A stretch of DNA of 64,000 nucleotides from Sphingomonas sp. Its GTDB lineage: Bacteria; Pseudomonadota; Alphaproteobacteria; Sphingomonadales; Sphingomonadaceae. Within the stretch, counting starts at the first letter, position 1. Every line of letters starts with the position of its first letter. Shown here in pieces: positions 54,001 through 62,478 of this stretch. The translations under genes were made by a program, and so were the position numbers. The DNA lies in the NCBI RefSeq assembly GCF_017744835.1, contig NZ_JAGIAM010000001.1, forward strand, positions 930,001 to 994,000, written 5' to 3'. The notes under the pieces are model-generated. The model saw nothing but the letters and a program-made list of their open reading frames with translations, searched no databases and was not told where the DNA came from.

Positions 54001-54076
54001 GCAGCCCCAGCGCGAGTGCAAACGGAGCCGCTCCGCGTCGCAGAAGCGCCGCGGTCGAACGAGTATAGAACGTCAT
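51023..54076 (-). CDS. TonB-dependent outer-membrane receptor, carbohydrate-type context
   Basis: 1017 residues. Signal peptide ending ALALGLLASPAFAQ, TonB-box region SQAIVVTGSLFRR, plug (about 60-185) with VSLRGLGVSSTLVLIDGLR and RVEVLKDGASSTYGADAIGGVVN, and a 22-strand barrel ending RQYRAGASFRF (terminal Phe). The plug sequences are of the class common for oligosaccharide uptake in sphingomonads. Adjacent GH3 glycosidase supports a sugar ligand. Upstream palindromes suggest repression control. Confidence 0.92.
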   Translation of the reverse strand: MTFYTRSTAALLRRGAAPFALALGLLASPAFAQDTASQTPAGQDAQASDESQAIVVTGSLFRRTDTETPSPVTVLTSENLANAGITTMADAIRSISADSAGSIGTGFQTGFSAGGSAVSLRGLGVSSTLVLIDGLRSTNFPINDDGHNAYTDLNSIPFSLVDRVEVLKDGASSTYGADAIGGVVNLILKKQFNGVAGTFEGGVAEQGDAGHVRGDLTVGFGDYDNAGWNFYINGEYQRDGRVTSHSRGFPYNNRDLTSIGGNDGNAADGSLTTNVPTAYVVRVNQTDLNNPLSGGTTPFASGTGFSNYTALGLGNCSTGTYTLTTGGARGTGCKYNLEDMYKELQPLQERYSVNGRLSIHVADNVEAYLTGSYSRSYVSINSIRSAIRNTQPFGANPLVASSNPGVVLPVYICASGNNCATAADRRLNPNNPYAASFTSTDPAAANYAGNGAARIYYMFGDIPAGSDRANEVYRFTGGLTGSFEGGWDWRVEGVYARDELEITQHGLINIAALRQAINTGSYNFVNPAANSQAVRDALSPDKTTPSHSEMYGVDASVSKTLFALPGGPLQLAIGGQIRHEMLENNNQNAALDTYGLTTASAFGAHTVSAAYFELDAPILDVLDVNASGRYDHYSEGFSHFSPKIGAKFTPIKELAIRGTYSQGFRAPTFAESGPRSQYAGFVTTTPPCNFQIAHGGAASGTGCTSGGNAYNLPYSLGRGVAGNPDLEPETSRSFTAGAIFQPVKWLSFTADYYNVKKSNLIVSGPDIGKAVSAYFGAANLAAAQAAVAAVGPGYSVNTVDGIDPLFPNALPRVLIINVPYVNANYAITSGIDLAATADLNLAPGVKFTSRIEATHVFQYDLHVANGVQKYAGTMGPYDLSSGNGTPSWRGNWQNTLDFGDFSISLTTYYVGKIKAVSTDQQAGPNYTTDCSASLYKAPNDGPDFNKFCYVNSFISNDLNLTMRPSDRFSFFFNVKNLLDARAPVAPAAYSSAPNFLTTWHYSGLIGRQYRAGASFRF

Positions 54077-54152
54077 TAGTGTAGTACCCTCCCTTTGCCG
54101 CTCCCGCCGGAACGGCCAATCCAGCGCTCACAGTCCCTCGCCCCGCGCGCCA

Positions 54153-54182
54153 ATGTTTCCGTGGATGCCTTCACGGAAACAT
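54153..54182. promoter_or_regulatory. 11-bp inverted-repeat operator upstream of the TonB receptor
   Basis: ATGTTTCCGTG (54153-54163) and CACGGAAACAT (54172-54182), perfect arms with an 8-base spacer, 77-106 bases before the receptor ATG. A possible -35 (TTAACG) lies just upstream on the minus strand, placing the dyad around the -10/+1 region, a repressor-like position. Confidence 0.6.
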
Positions 54183-54216
54183 TTTGTAAATCGCCAGACA
54201 CGTTAATTCGGGAAGC

Positions 54217-54232
54217 GTTGTAACCATACAAC
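54217..54232. promoter_or_regulatory. second small dyad upstream of the TonB receptor
   Basis: GTTGTA (54217-54222), ACCA, TACAAC (54227-54232): perfect 6-bp arms. Confidence 0.4.
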
Positions 54233-54235
54233 ACA

Positions 54236-54264
54236 GCGCCGCCGGGGGAGTGCCCCGGCGGCGC
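54236..54264 (-). terminator. strong hairpin after the GH3 gene
   Basis: GCGCCGCCGGGG (54236-54247) and CCCCGGCGGCGC (54253-54264), a 12-bp perfect stem, 38 bases past the GH3 stop on the minus strand. No T-run, so it may be a processing or stabilising hairpin. Confidence 0.5.
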
Positions 54265-54301
54265 CATGATCGCCTATCCGTCAATCCACGCGACGGCGGG
54301 A

Positions 54302-56953
54302 TTATTTGGGCAGCACGGCGGTCCCGGTCACCTCGAGTTCGGCTGCGACGCCCGAGGGCTGGGCCAGGCCGGAGCGTGCGACGGGCTGGCCGCCGCCGAT
54401 CCATAGCTGCACCTTGCCCGGCGTGACGCGGCGGACGCCCTTGTCGTCGACCAGGCTCAGCGCGCGGCTGTCGAGGGTGAACTCGACGCGGCGCGTCTCG
54501 CCCTTCTTCAGGTGGATGCGCTGGAAGCCCTGGAGCGCGCGGATCGGCGCCGGAGTCACCCCCGGATGCGCGACATAGAGCTGGACGACTTCGTCGCCGT
54601 CCGCCGCGCCGTCGTTGGTGACGTTCACCGAGACGTTGACCTTGCCCTTCGCCGTCACCCGCGTGCTGCTGAATCGCGGCGCGGCATAGGCGAAGTGCGT
54701 GTAGCTGAGCCCATGGCCGAAGGGGTAGAGCGGCTCGCCGGTGAAGTAGCGGTAGGTCCGGTTCTTCATCGAATAGTCGTTGAACGCCGGAAGCTGGTCG
54801 GCCGATTTGTAGAAGGTCACCGGCAGGCGCCCGCCGGGGCTGAAGTCACCGGCGAGCAGCCGCGCGACCGCATGGCCGCCCTCGCTGCCCGGATACCAGG
54901 CCTCGACGATCGCCGGCACGTTGGCATCGGCCCAGTTCACGGCGAGCGCGCTGCCGTTCATCAGCACCAGCACGGTCGGCTTGCCCGTAGCATGGACGCG
55001 CTCGAGCAGCTTCTGCTGGGGCGCGGGCAGATCCAGGCTGGTGCGGTCGCCGCCCGCGAAGCCCTCTGCCTTGACCTTCATCTCCTCGCCTTCGATCCGC
55101 GCCGAAAGCCCGCCGACGAACACGACGAGATCGGCCTGCTTGGCCGCCTCGACGGCGTCGTCGCCGTTGGCGCTCGGCGGACTCCACACGAGCTGCTGCT
55201 TGCTGCGCACCCCGCGCTGGAAGCCCTCGACCCGGATCGGATATTTGCGGCCCTTCTCGAGCGCGATGCTGCCCGAGAGTGTCGAGGGCGCGTCGCCCAC
55301 GCCCCATTCGTCGACCACCAGCTTGTCGCCGACCCAGACGCGATAGCCATTCTCGCTGGCGAAGCGGAAGTTGAACTCGCCCGTCTCGGGCGCGACCAAA
55401 GTGCCGGTCCAGCGCGCCGAGCTCTCCCGGTCGCCGCGCCACTCGAAGCGTGCGTTGGGGACGGTGCTGGTCTCGGTCGCGGCGCCCTGGAGCTCGAGGC
55501 CGTCGAAGAACTCGACCTTGAGCCCCGGCGTCTTGCACTCCGGATCGACGCAGAAGACGCTGTCCGGCACCGGCATCTCGGCGGGGCCGACCAGCCCGGT
55601 ACCCTGGGCATAGAGGATCTTCGAATTGGGATAGCGTGCGCGGATGCCGTCGAGCACGGTCACCGGCTGTGACGGCGTGCCGTAATAATTGCCGACCAGC
55701 GCATCGTGGCTGTCGGCATTGGGGCCGATCACCGCAATCGTCCTGGGCTCGCCCTTGATCGGCAGCAGATTGCCCTGGTTCTTGAGCAGCACCATCGACG
55801 CCTCGGCCATGCTGCGCGAGAGCGCGCGGTGCTCGGGCGTGTCATAGTCCCTGGCAGTGATGTTCCCGAAGGGAAGCTGGGGATCGAACACGCCCAGGCG
55901 GAAGCGCGCCTCGAACAGCCGCTGGAGCGAGCGGTCGATCACGGCCTGGGGCAGCAGCCCGGTGTTGACCGCCGTCACGATGTTCTCGGGCTCGGTGGTC
56001 ATGTTGTTGCGATAGTCGCCGCAGATCAGGTCCATGCCCGCCTTGAAGCCCAGCGCCACGCCTTGGGGCGCGGTCTTGGCGTAGTGGAGCGAATCCTCGC
56101 GATAGATGTTCGCCGCCGCGCCGCAGTCGGACACGACATAGCCTTTGAAGCCCCAGGCTTGGCGCAGAGTTTGTTCGAGCAGCAGCGGGCTCGCACAGCC
56201 CGGCACGCCATAGACGGCGTTGTACACGCACATGATCGAGGCGACCTTGCCCTCGGTCACCGCATTGCGGAACGCGGGGAGATAGGTGTCCTCGAGGTCA
56301 TAGGCCGAGGGATAGACGTCCTCGCGGTGGCGGTTGCTCTCGGGCCCCGAATGGACCGCGAAATGCTTGGCGGTGGCGACCGTCTTGAGGAACTTGGGAT
56401 CGTTGCCCTGCAGGCCGGTGATGAAGGAAACCCCCAGATGGCCGGTGAGGAAGGGGTCCTCGCCATAGGTCTCCTGCCCGCGGCCCCAGCGCGGATCGCG
56501 GAAGATGTTGATGTTGGGCGACCAGACGGTGAGCCCGCGGTAGAAGTCGCTGCCCCCGTCCGGATGGCGGCGGTCGACGAACTTGGCGCGGAATTCGGTG
56601 GCGATCGTGTCGGCGACCTGGTGCATCAGCGGTTGGTCCCACGACGCGGCCATGCCGATCGCCTGCGGGAAGACCGTCGCGAAGCCGGCGCGCGCGACGC
56701 CGTGCAGGCCCTCGTTCCACCAGTTGTAGGCGGGCACGCCCAGCCGCGGGATCGCCGGCGCGGTATGGCCGAGCTGGCGCGCCTTCTCCTCCAGCGTCAT
56801 GCGTGCGACGAGGTCGCGGGCGCGCTGCTCGGGCGTCGCCGAGGCGTCGTGCAGCGACGCCGGCGCATCGGGCGCGGCCGTCTGCGACATGGCCTGCGGC
56901 GCCCAGGCGGCGGACGCGAGCAACGCAAGGGCGATCGACAGCTTCTTCTTCAC
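54302..56953 (-). CDS. GH3 beta-xylosidase/beta-glucosidase with PA14 insert
   Basis: 883 residues from GTG 56953 (AGAGG 9 bases upstream). Signal peptide (KKKLSIALALLASAAWAPQAMSQ). GH3 N-terminal barrel with VPAYNWWNEGLHGVARAG, typical of xylosidase-type GH3, KHFAVHSGPESNRH, and the nucleophile Asp in GYVVSDCGA. A PA14 sugar-binding domain (about 480-600, GLKVEFFDGLEL, RWTGTLVAPETGEFNF) interrupts the C-terminal alpha/beta domain; a fibronectin-III-like tail follows. Periplasmic hydrolysis of xylo- or gluco-oligosaccharides. Operator TGGTAGCGCTACCA lies upstream. Confidence 0.92.
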   Translation of the reverse strand: MKKKLSIALALLASAAWAPQAMSQTAAPDAPASLHDASATPEQRARDLVARMTLEEKARQLGHTAPAIPRLGVPAYNWWNEGLHGVARAGFATVFPQAIGMAASWDQPLMHQVADTIATEFRAKFVDRRHPDGGSDFYRGLTVWSPNINIFRDPRWGRGQETYGEDPFLTGHLGVSFITGLQGNDPKFLKTVATAKHFAVHSGPESNRHREDVYPSAYDLEDTYLPAFRNAVTEGKVASIMCVYNAVYGVPGCASPLLLEQTLRQAWGFKGYVVSDCGAAANIYREDSLHYAKTAPQGVALGFKAGMDLICGDYRNNMTTEPENIVTAVNTGLLPQAVIDRSLQRLFEARFRLGVFDPQLPFGNITARDYDTPEHRALSRSMAEASMVLLKNQGNLLPIKGEPRTIAVIGPNADSHDALVGNYYGTPSQPVTVLDGIRARYPNSKILYAQGTGLVGPAEMPVPDSVFCVDPECKTPGLKVEFFDGLELQGAATETSTVPNARFEWRGDRESSARWTGTLVAPETGEFNFRFASENGYRVWVGDKLVVDEWGVGDAPSTLSGSIALEKGRKYPIRVEGFQRGVRSKQQLVWSPPSANGDDAVEAAKQADLVVFVGGLSARIEGEEMKVKAEGFAGGDRTSLDLPAPQQKLLERVHATGKPTVLVLMNGSALAVNWADANVPAIVEAWYPGSEGGHAVARLLAGDFSPGGRLPVTFYKSADQLPAFNDYSMKNRTYRYFTGEPLYPFGHGLSYTHFAYAAPRFSSTRVTAKGKVNVSVNVTNDGAADGDEVVQLYVAHPGVTPAPIRALQGFQRIHLKKGETRRVEFTLDSRALSLVDDKGVRRVTPGKVQLWIGGGQPVARSGLAQPSGVAAELEVTGTAVLPK

Positions 56954-57001
56954 TTTGGCACCTCTCCCAACTCTCGTTTGGGAGCGAGCCTAACGCATAT
57001 G

Positions 57002-57015
57002 TGGTAGCGCTACCA
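57002..57015. promoter_or_regulatory. LacI-family operator upstream of the GH3 gene
   Basis: Perfect palindrome TGGTAGCGCTACCA, 49-62 bases before the GH3 start. It closely resembles the operators of Caulobacter XylR-type LacI repressors, which respond to xylose. The regulator gene is not in this window. Confidence 0.7.
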
Positions 57016-57041
57016 GCCATCCCGTTTGCATCGGGGCAAGG

Positions 57042-57072
57042 AAAACCCCGACGGCCACATGGACCGCCGGGG
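57042..57072 (-). terminator. probable terminator of the flagellin gene
   Basis: On the minus strand CCCCGGCGG...CCGTCGGGG (57046-57072, one mismatch) is followed by TTTTCC, about 80 bases after the flagellin stop. Confidence 0.5.
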
Positions 57073-57154
57073 CTCCCCGTGCGCCCCCTCCTACATCGAG
57101 GGGTTGACCGGCCGCGATGCCTGTCAGGGGGGTGACACCCCGACCGGCACGCGA

Positions 57155-57985
57155 TTACCGGAGAAGCGAGAGAACGTTCTGCTGGCTCTGGTTGGCCTGG
57201 GCCAGCATCGCGGTCGAGGCCTGGCTCAGGATCTGCGCCTTGGCGAGCGCCGCGGTCTCGGACGAGAAGTCCGCGTCCTCGATACGGCTGCGCGCGTCGC
57301 TCAGGTTGGTGACGTTGGTGGTCAGGTTGTTCACCACCGACTCGAGGCGGCTCTGGCCGGCGCCCAGCGAGGCGCGGGTCGTGTTCACTGCCGTGATCGC
57401 GGCGTCGACGTTGGTCAGCGTCGTGCCGGCCTTGGCGGCGTCGGTCACGTCGAGCGCCGTCGCGGTCAGCTTGGTGCCGTCGATGCCCTTGATCGAGAGC
57501 GTCACCGTGTCACCCGAATTGCTGCCGACCTGGATCGCCACGTCGACCTTGCCGGCGGCGGTCTTGTCGAACAGCGTCACGCCGTTGAACTTGGTGTTGG
57601 TCAGGATGTCGTCGATCTGCGCCTGCAGCTGGTCGACTTCGGCATCCATGTTGGTGCGGTCGGTCGTGTCATAGGTGCCCGAAGCCGCCTGGACGGCGAG
57701 CTCGCGGACGCGCTGCAGCATGTTCGAGACTTCGCCCAGCGCGCCTTCGGCGGTCTGCGCGAGGCTGATGCCGTCGTTGGCGTTGCGGATCGCCTGGTTC
57801 ATGCCGCGGATCGAAGCGGTCATCGTCGAGGCGATGGCGAGGCCGGCGGCATCGTCCTTCGCGCTGTTGATGCGCTTGCCCGTCGACAGCCGCTCCATCG
57901 CGGTGCCCAGCTGCTTGTTCGCAATGTTCGACGCGTTTCCGGCGCGGAGCGCGGCGGTGTTGGTTCCGATAACGGTCATGTTCAA
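57155..57985 (-). CDS. fliC: flagellin
   Basis: 276 residues, a short flagellin with only the D0/D1 helical core and almost no variable surface domain. N-terminal [34 protein letters not shown] (in parts) and C-terminal [36 protein letters not shown] (in parts). Polymerises into the filament; single copy here. It lies between the GH3 gene and the fliE operon. Confidence 0.96.
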   Translation of the reverse strand: MNMTVIGTNTAALRAGNASNIANKQLGTAMERLSTGKRINSAKDDAAGLAIASTMTASIRGMNQAIRNANDGISLAQTAEGALGEVSNMLQRVRELAVQAASGTYDTTDRTNMDAEVDQLQAQIDDILTNTKFNGVTLFDKTAAGKVDVAIQVGSNSGDTVTLSIKGIDGTKLTATALDVTDAAKAGTTLTNVDAAITAVNTTRASLGAGQSRLESVVNNLTTNVTNLSDARSRIEDADFSSETAALAKAQILSQASTAMLAQANQSQQNVLSLLR

Positions 57986-58060
57986 CTCCTTGGTCCTGTC
58001 GGCTTTCCCGCGTCCCCCCTGAAACGGGAGCCCGGAGCCGCCGAGCCAAGGAACGACCGG

Positions 58061-58091
58061 CTGTCGGCACGATTAAGCAAAAAATTCGCCG
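58061..58091 (-). promoter_or_regulatory. candidate flagellin promoter elements
   Basis: Two overlapping possibilities on the minus strand. CGGCGAATTTTTTGCT (58076-58091) has the sigma-54 GG-N10-GC spacing but a weak -24 box. GCCGACAG (58061-58068) is 6 of 8 to the sigma-28 -10 box GCCGATAA, with a poor -35. Since fliA and flgM are present, sigma-28 control would be expected. Confidence 0.4.
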
Positions 58092-58146
58092 GCCCTTCGC
58101 GCGCGCGTAGAGGCTTTTTTGCGAGGAGTTGGGCCTAGTACGTAGA

Positions 58147-58161
58147 TTTACTGCGAATTAA
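58147..58161 (+). promoter_or_regulatory. CtrA-like site upstream of the sigma-54 activator gene
   Basis: TTTA-N7-TTAA (TTTACTGCGAATTAA) followed by CC, one mismatch to the CtrA consensus TTAA-N7-TTAAC, 44-58 bases before the start codon. CtrA is known to sit above flagellar cascades in alphaproteobacteria. Confidence 0.45.
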
Positions 58162-58204
58162 CCAACAATCGCGCAAACACCCTCCAGAACAAGGGGGGTC
58201 TGGC

Positions 58205-59452
58205 ATGGGATCGATCGTTCCGTCGGCTGCTGTGCTGCGGCAGAAATACGCGCTGGTATCGGCGCTGAGGGCACAGGGCTTCACGATCGGATTGTGCGAG
58301 CAGGGCAAGCCGCAGGCCGGCGACCTGTTCCTGGTGGCGGAAGGTGAAGTGCCTCCCGCCGCGGCGCGCACGCTGGTGCTGGGCGAAGGCGAGCGCCATG
58401 CGGTCCCCTTCCGCGACGGCAACCCCGCGCGGCTCAGCTACGGGCATGACGATGCGGCGGTGGGCGCGGGCTTCGCCAGCGCGATGCTCCGCCAGCCCTA
58501 CGAACCCGTCGCCGCCGATCCCGAGAGCCTGGCGCTGCTCGCGCTCGCCGAGCGCGTCGCGGCTTCCGACATCACCGTGCTGATCAACGGCCCCACCGGC
58601 ACCGGCAAGGAAGTGCTCGCCAAGGCGATCCACATGGGCTCGTCGCGCCGCGACAAGCCCTTCGTCGCGATAAACTGCGCCGCGCTGCCCGAGACGATGC
58701 TCGAGGCGATGCTGTTCGGCCACCAGAAGGGCAGCTTCACCGGCGCCTCCTCGGGCGGCCAGGGCTTCTTCCGCGCGGCCGACGGCGGCACGCTGCTGCT
58801 CGACGAGATCGCCGAGATGCCGGTCGGGCTCCAGGCCAAGCTGCTGCGCGCGCTGCAGGAGCGCGAAGTCGTGCCGATCGGCGGCACCACCCCCGAAAAG
58901 GTCGATGTCCGCGTGATCGCCTGCGCCAACCGCGACCTGCAGGACGAAGTCGCCGCGGGCCGCTTCCGCGCCGACCTTTACTACCGCCTCGCCGTCTTCC
59001 CGCTCGCCACCCGCGCGCTCGCCGAGCGCCCGGGCGACGTCGCCGCGCTCGCCGCGGCGATGGTGCTGCGCCACGCGGGCACCCGCTCGACGCTGCCCTG
59101 GCTCACGCCCGAGGCCGTCGAGGTGCTCCAGGACCATGACTGGCCGGGCAATGTCCGCGAGCTCGAGAACGTCATCCAGCGCGCCCTGCTGCTCGCGCCG
59201 GCCGATGCGATCGCGCCCGAGCACCTGATCTTCGACCGCCGGCCCGATACCCAGGCCGAGCGCGCCGGCACGCTCAGCAACATCGTCCAGATGCACGAGT
59301 TCCAGGCGATCCGGAAAGTGCTCGCCGAGTGCAACGGCAGCCGCGTCGAGACCGCGCGCCGGCTCGGCATCTCCGAACGCACGCTGCGCTATCGCCTCGC
59401 CAAGGCGCGCGAGCAGGGTGAGGACATCTCTGCCCGGGCGATGTCGGCATGA
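58205..59452 (+). CDS. sigma-54-dependent flagellar activator (FleQ/FlbD type)
   Basis: 415 residues. A degenerate N-terminal domain (1-100) without the receiver phospho-Asp signature is followed by an AAA+ core: Walker A GPTGTGKE (129-136), the sigma-54 contact loop GSFTGA (176-181, Ala to Ser compared with GAFTGA), Walker [10 protein letters not shown] and [15 protein letters not shown]-terminal Fis-type helix-turn-helix (about 370-400, [22 protein letters not shown]). It is first in a rightward operon with fliEFGHI, and three sigma-54 promoters nearby are the likely targets. Confidence 0.92.
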   Translation: MGSIVPSAAVLRQKYALVSALRAQGFTIGLCEQGKPQAGDLFLVAEGEVPPAAARTLVLGEGERHAVPFRDGNPARLSYGHDDAAVGAGFASAMLRQPYEPVAADPESLALLALAERVAASDITVLINGPTGTGKEVLAKAIHMGSSRRDKPFVAINCAALPETMLEAMLFGHQKGSFTGASSGGQGFFRAADGGTLLLDEIAEMPVGLQAKLLRALQEREVVPIGGTTPEKVDVRVIACANRDLQDEVAAGRFRADLYYRLAVFPLATRALAERPGDVAALAAAMVLRHAGTRSTLPWLTPEAVEVLQDHDWPGNVRELENVIQRALLLAPADAIAPEHLIFDRRPDTQAERAGTLSNIVQMHEFQAIRKVLAECNGSRVETARRLGISERTLRYRLAKAREQGEDISARAMSA

Positions 59453-59811
59453 GCGGCGTCGGCAGCGTCAACGGTGCCATGGGCATCGACCGGATCATGG
59501 CGATGCGCGCCGAGATCCTCGAGCGCAACGCCGCGCTCCAGCGTGCCAACCAGGCGCCCGCCGCGGCGCCGACGGGTGCGCCGGCCAAGCCTGCGAGCTT
59601 CACCTCGGCGTTCGAGGACGCGTTCAGCCAAGTCAATCAGGCACAGAACCAGGCGAGCGCGCTCTCCGAAAGCTACGAGCGCGGCGAGACGGTCGACATC
59701 GCCAAGGTGATGCTCGCCCGCCAGCAGGCCTCGGTCGGCTTCGAGGCGACGCTGCAGGTCCGCAACAAACTCCTGTCCGCTTACAAGGACATCATGAGCA
59801 TGCCGGTCTAG
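59449..59811 (+). CDS. fliE: flagellar hook-basal body protein FliE
   Basis: 120 residues; ATG overlaps the activator stop (ATGA). N-terminal GIDRIMAMRAEILERNAALQ, a central PASFTSAFEDAFSQVNQAQNQA and C-terminal VDIAKVMLARQQASVGFEATLQVRNKLLSAYKDIMSMPV (in parts) match FliE. Links MS ring and rod. It is 4 bases before fliF. Confidence 0.94.
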   Translation: MSGVGSVNGAMGIDRIMAMRAEILERNAALQRANQAPAAAPTGAPAKPASFTSAFEDAFSQVNQAQNQASALSESYERGETVDIAKVMLARQQASVGFEATLQVRNKLLSAYKDIMSMPV

Positions 59812-59815
59812 AACC

Positions 59816-61471
59816 ATGAGCAACAGCCTCGCACCCGCCGATACCGCCGCGCTGCCCGCGCAGCGCCTCGCCAACCCGCTCCGGCAACTGAGCGGGCTGA
59901 TCGAGCAGCCTGCGGTCAGGCGCAGCCTGCCCTTCCTCTTCCTCGCCGGGCTGATCGGCGCCGCCGCGCTCGCCTGGTCGATGATCGCCACGCCACCGCA
60001 GCGCATCCTGTTCGCCAATGTCAGCGATGCCGACAAGGCGGCGATCGTGACGGCGCTCGACGGCGCCGGCATCGCCAATGGCGTCGACGGATCGGGCTCG
60101 GTCACCGTCGCCGAGGACGATTACCACAAAGCGCGGATGCTGCTCGCCAGCCAGGACCTGCCAAAGGCGGCGCCCGGCGGCTACCAGATCCTCGACCAGC
60201 TCCCGATGGGGGTCAGCAGGGCGGTGGAGGGCGAGCGGCTGCGCCAGGCGCGCGAGACCGAGCTCGCCCGATCGATCCAGGAGATCGACGCCGTCGCAGA
60301 GGCGCGCGTCCATCTCGCCACGCCCGAGGCTTCGGCCTTCGTGCGCGACCGGGCGAATCCCACTGCCAGCGTGATCCTCAAGCTCCAGCCCGGCCGCGTG
60401 CTCGGCGAGGCGCAGACGCGCGCGATCGTCAACCTCGTCGCCGCCTCGGTGCCCGGGATGCTCCCCGAAGGCGTGACGATCGTGGACCAGATGGGGGCGC
60501 TGCTCTCCAAGACGGGGGCGAACGGCGGGGCATCGGCGGGCGACACGCGGATCGATTTCCAGCGCCGCGTCGAGGACAAATACCGCCAGCAGCTCGCCCA
60601 GCTGCTGACGCCGCTCGTCGGCGCGGGCAATTTCACCGCCGAGGTCCAGGCCGATGTCGACCTCGACGAGAGCCAGGCGACGCGCGAGAGCTATGACAAG
60701 GAAGGCGCGGTGGTCCGTGCCGAGCAGGGCAATTGGACCGGCACCTCGCGCGACGGCCAGGCGCCCGGCGGCATCCCCGGCGCGCTGTCGAACACGCCGC
60801 CGCCGGCCAGCACGATCGTCGCACCCAATGCGGCCGCCACGCCCGCCGCGCAGACCGCGGCGCCGGCCGCTCCCGCCACTCCGGTCTCCAAGCAGAGCGA
60901 CAGCTTCACGCGCACCTATGAGACCGGCAAGCAGATCTCCGTCACCCGCGCCACGCCCGGCAACGTCAAGCGCCTCTCGGTCGCGGTGCTGCTGCGCGAG
61001 GAGCCGGGCAAGCCGCGCGGCCAGGTGGAGATCCAGCAGGTCACCCAGCTGGTGCGCGCCGCGGTCGGCTTCGACGCCAATCGGCAGGACCAGGTGACGG
61101 TGATCAGCCGCAAGTTCAGCGGCGCCGCCGATGCCGACAAGGCCGCTCCCGCCTGGTACGATGCCGATTGGGTGCCGCTCGCCGCGCGCAATGCCACGGC
61201 GCTGGTGATCGCGCTGCTCGTGCTGTTCCTCGGCGTCCGCCCGCTCGCCAAGGCGCTGCTCAAGAAGCGCGACGAGCCTTCGCACCGCCCCGCGCTGCCG
61301 ATCGGCGGCCCCGATGGCGAGGCGCCTGCAGGCCCGGCGGTCAGCATCGACATGATCGAGCGCAGCGGCGGCTATGACGAGCGCGTGGCGCTGGTCCGCG
61401 GCTTCACGCGCGACAATCCGGCACGCGCCGCGCTGGCGGTCCGCGACATGATCAAGGCCGACGCGCAATGA
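59816..61471 (+). CDS. fliF: flagellar MS-ring protein FliF
   Basis: 551 residues. N-terminal transmembrane helix (about 38-58), the PrgK/YscJ-like ring-building motifs with LPMGVSRAVEGERLRQARETELARSIQEIDAVAEARVHLA (in parts), a Pro/Ala-rich variable loop (about 310-350) and a second helix (about 460-480) before a cytoplasmic tail that binds FliG. Its stop overlaps the fliG start (ATGA). Confidence 0.96.
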   Translation: MSNSLAPADTAALPAQRLANPLRQLSGLIEQPAVRRSLPFLFLAGLIGAAALAWSMIATPPQRILFANVSDADKAAIVTALDGAGIANGVDGSGSVTVAEDDYHKARMLLASQDLPKAAPGGYQILDQLPMGVSRAVEGERLRQARETELARSIQEIDAVAEARVHLATPEASAFVRDRANPTASVILKLQPGRVLGEAQTRAIVNLVAASVPGMLPEGVTIVDQMGALLSKTGANGGASAGDTRIDFQRRVEDKYRQQLAQLLTPLVGAGNFTAEVQADVDLDESQATRESYDKEGAVVRAEQGNWTGTSRDGQAPGGIPGALSNTPPPASTIVAPNAAATPAAQTAAPAAPATPVSKQSDSFTRTYETGKQISVTRATPGNVKRLSVAVLLREEPGKPRGQVEIQQVTQLVRAAVGFDANRQDQVTVISRKFSGAADADKAAPAWYDADWVPLAARNATALVIALLVLFLGVRPLAKALLKKRDEPSHRPALPIGGPDGEAPAGPAVSIDMIERSGGYDERVALVRGFTRDNPARAALAVRDMIKADAQ

Positions 61472-62478
61472 ATGCGATCCGGAGCTTCAGCGGCGTCGAG
61501 CGCGCCGCGGTGCTGATGATGCTGGTGGGCGAGGAGGAGGCGGCTGCCATCCTCCAGAAGCTCGATCCCGACGAAGTCCGCGATCTCGGCCGCGCGATGT
61601 TCGCCGTGGCGGACGTGAGCGAGGCCGAGGTCGACCAGGTGCTCGACGATTTCGTGTTCAAGGCGCGCGAGCGCAGCCAGGTCCGCTTCGATCCGGCGCC
61701 GCAGATCGAGGGAATGATGACTCGCGCGCTCGGCCCCGATCGTGCCGGCAGCGTGCTCGCCCGGATCATGCCGCCGCGCGCGGCGAGCGGGCTCGAACAG
61801 CTCGCCTGGTTCGAGCCCGAGGAGATCGCCGCAATGGTCGAGAGCGAGCATCCGCAGATCGCCGCGGTGCTGCTCGTCAACCTCGATGCCGACGTCGCCG
61901 CCAAGGTGTTCGAGCATCTGCCCGAGACGGTCCAGCCGCAGATATTGCGCCGCGTGGCGAAGCTCGGCCCGGTACCGCCCGAGGCGCTCGACACGCTGCG
62001 CACGATGCTCGAGGCGCGCAGCGGCACTGCGGCGCGGCCTGCGGGCCTCCAGCTCGGCGGCACCCGCGAGGCCGCCAGGATCCTGTCGGGCGCGCGCAAG
62101 TCGGTCGAGGCGCGGGTGATGCCCAAGCTCGCCAAGATCGACCGCGAAGTCGCCCGCGCGATCGAGGAGGCGATGTTCGTCTTCGATCATCTGCTCGAGC
62201 TCGACGACAAGAATCTCTCGGCGCTCATCCGCAACGTCGACGGCGAGCTGCTGGTCAAGGCGCTCAAGGGCGTCGAGGAGGCGGTGCGTGTCCGCTTCCT
62301 GTCGTGCATGTCGAGCCGCGCCGCCGACGGCATCCGCGACGAAATGGAATCGCGCGGGCCGATGAAGCTCGCCGAGGTGCTCGATGCGCAGAAGCAGATC
62401 GTGACGCTGGCCCGCGCAATGGTGAAGGACGGATCGCTGATGATGCCGGGCGGCGGGGGCGAGGACGAATATGTCTGA
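61468..62478 (+). CDS. fliG: flagellar motor switch protein FliG
   Basis: 336 residues, normal length. N-terminal FSGVERAAVLMMLVGEEEAA, the ARMM region ESEHPQIAAVLLVNL and EHLPETVQPQILRRVAKLGP, and the torque helix MFVFDHLLELDDKNLSALIRNVDGELLVKALKGVE (in parts). Couples stator movement to rotor rotation and is shared by both MotA types in this window. Overlaps fliH by 8 bp. Confidence 0.97.
   Translation: MNAIRSFSGVERAAVLMMLVGEEEAAAILQKLDPDEVRDLGRAMFAVADVSEAEVDQVLDDFVFKARERSQVRFDPAPQIEGMMTRALGPDRAGSVLARIMPPRAASGLEQLAWFEPEEIAAMVESEHPQIAAVLLVNLDADVAAKVFEHLPETVQPQILRRVAKLGPVPPEALDTLRTMLEARSGTAARPAGLQLGGTREAARILSGARKSVEARVMPKLAKIDREVARAIEEAMFVFDHLLELDDKNLSALIRNVDGELLVKALKGVEEAVRVRFLSCMSSRAADGIRDEMESRGPMKLAEVLDAQKQIVTLARAMVKDGSLMMPGGGGEDEYV

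Noticed and set aside
58065..58080. Rightward sigma-54-like CGGCACGATTAAGCA before the activator gene
   Set aside because: The GG and GC elements are 9 bases apart instead of 10, which is not tolerated.
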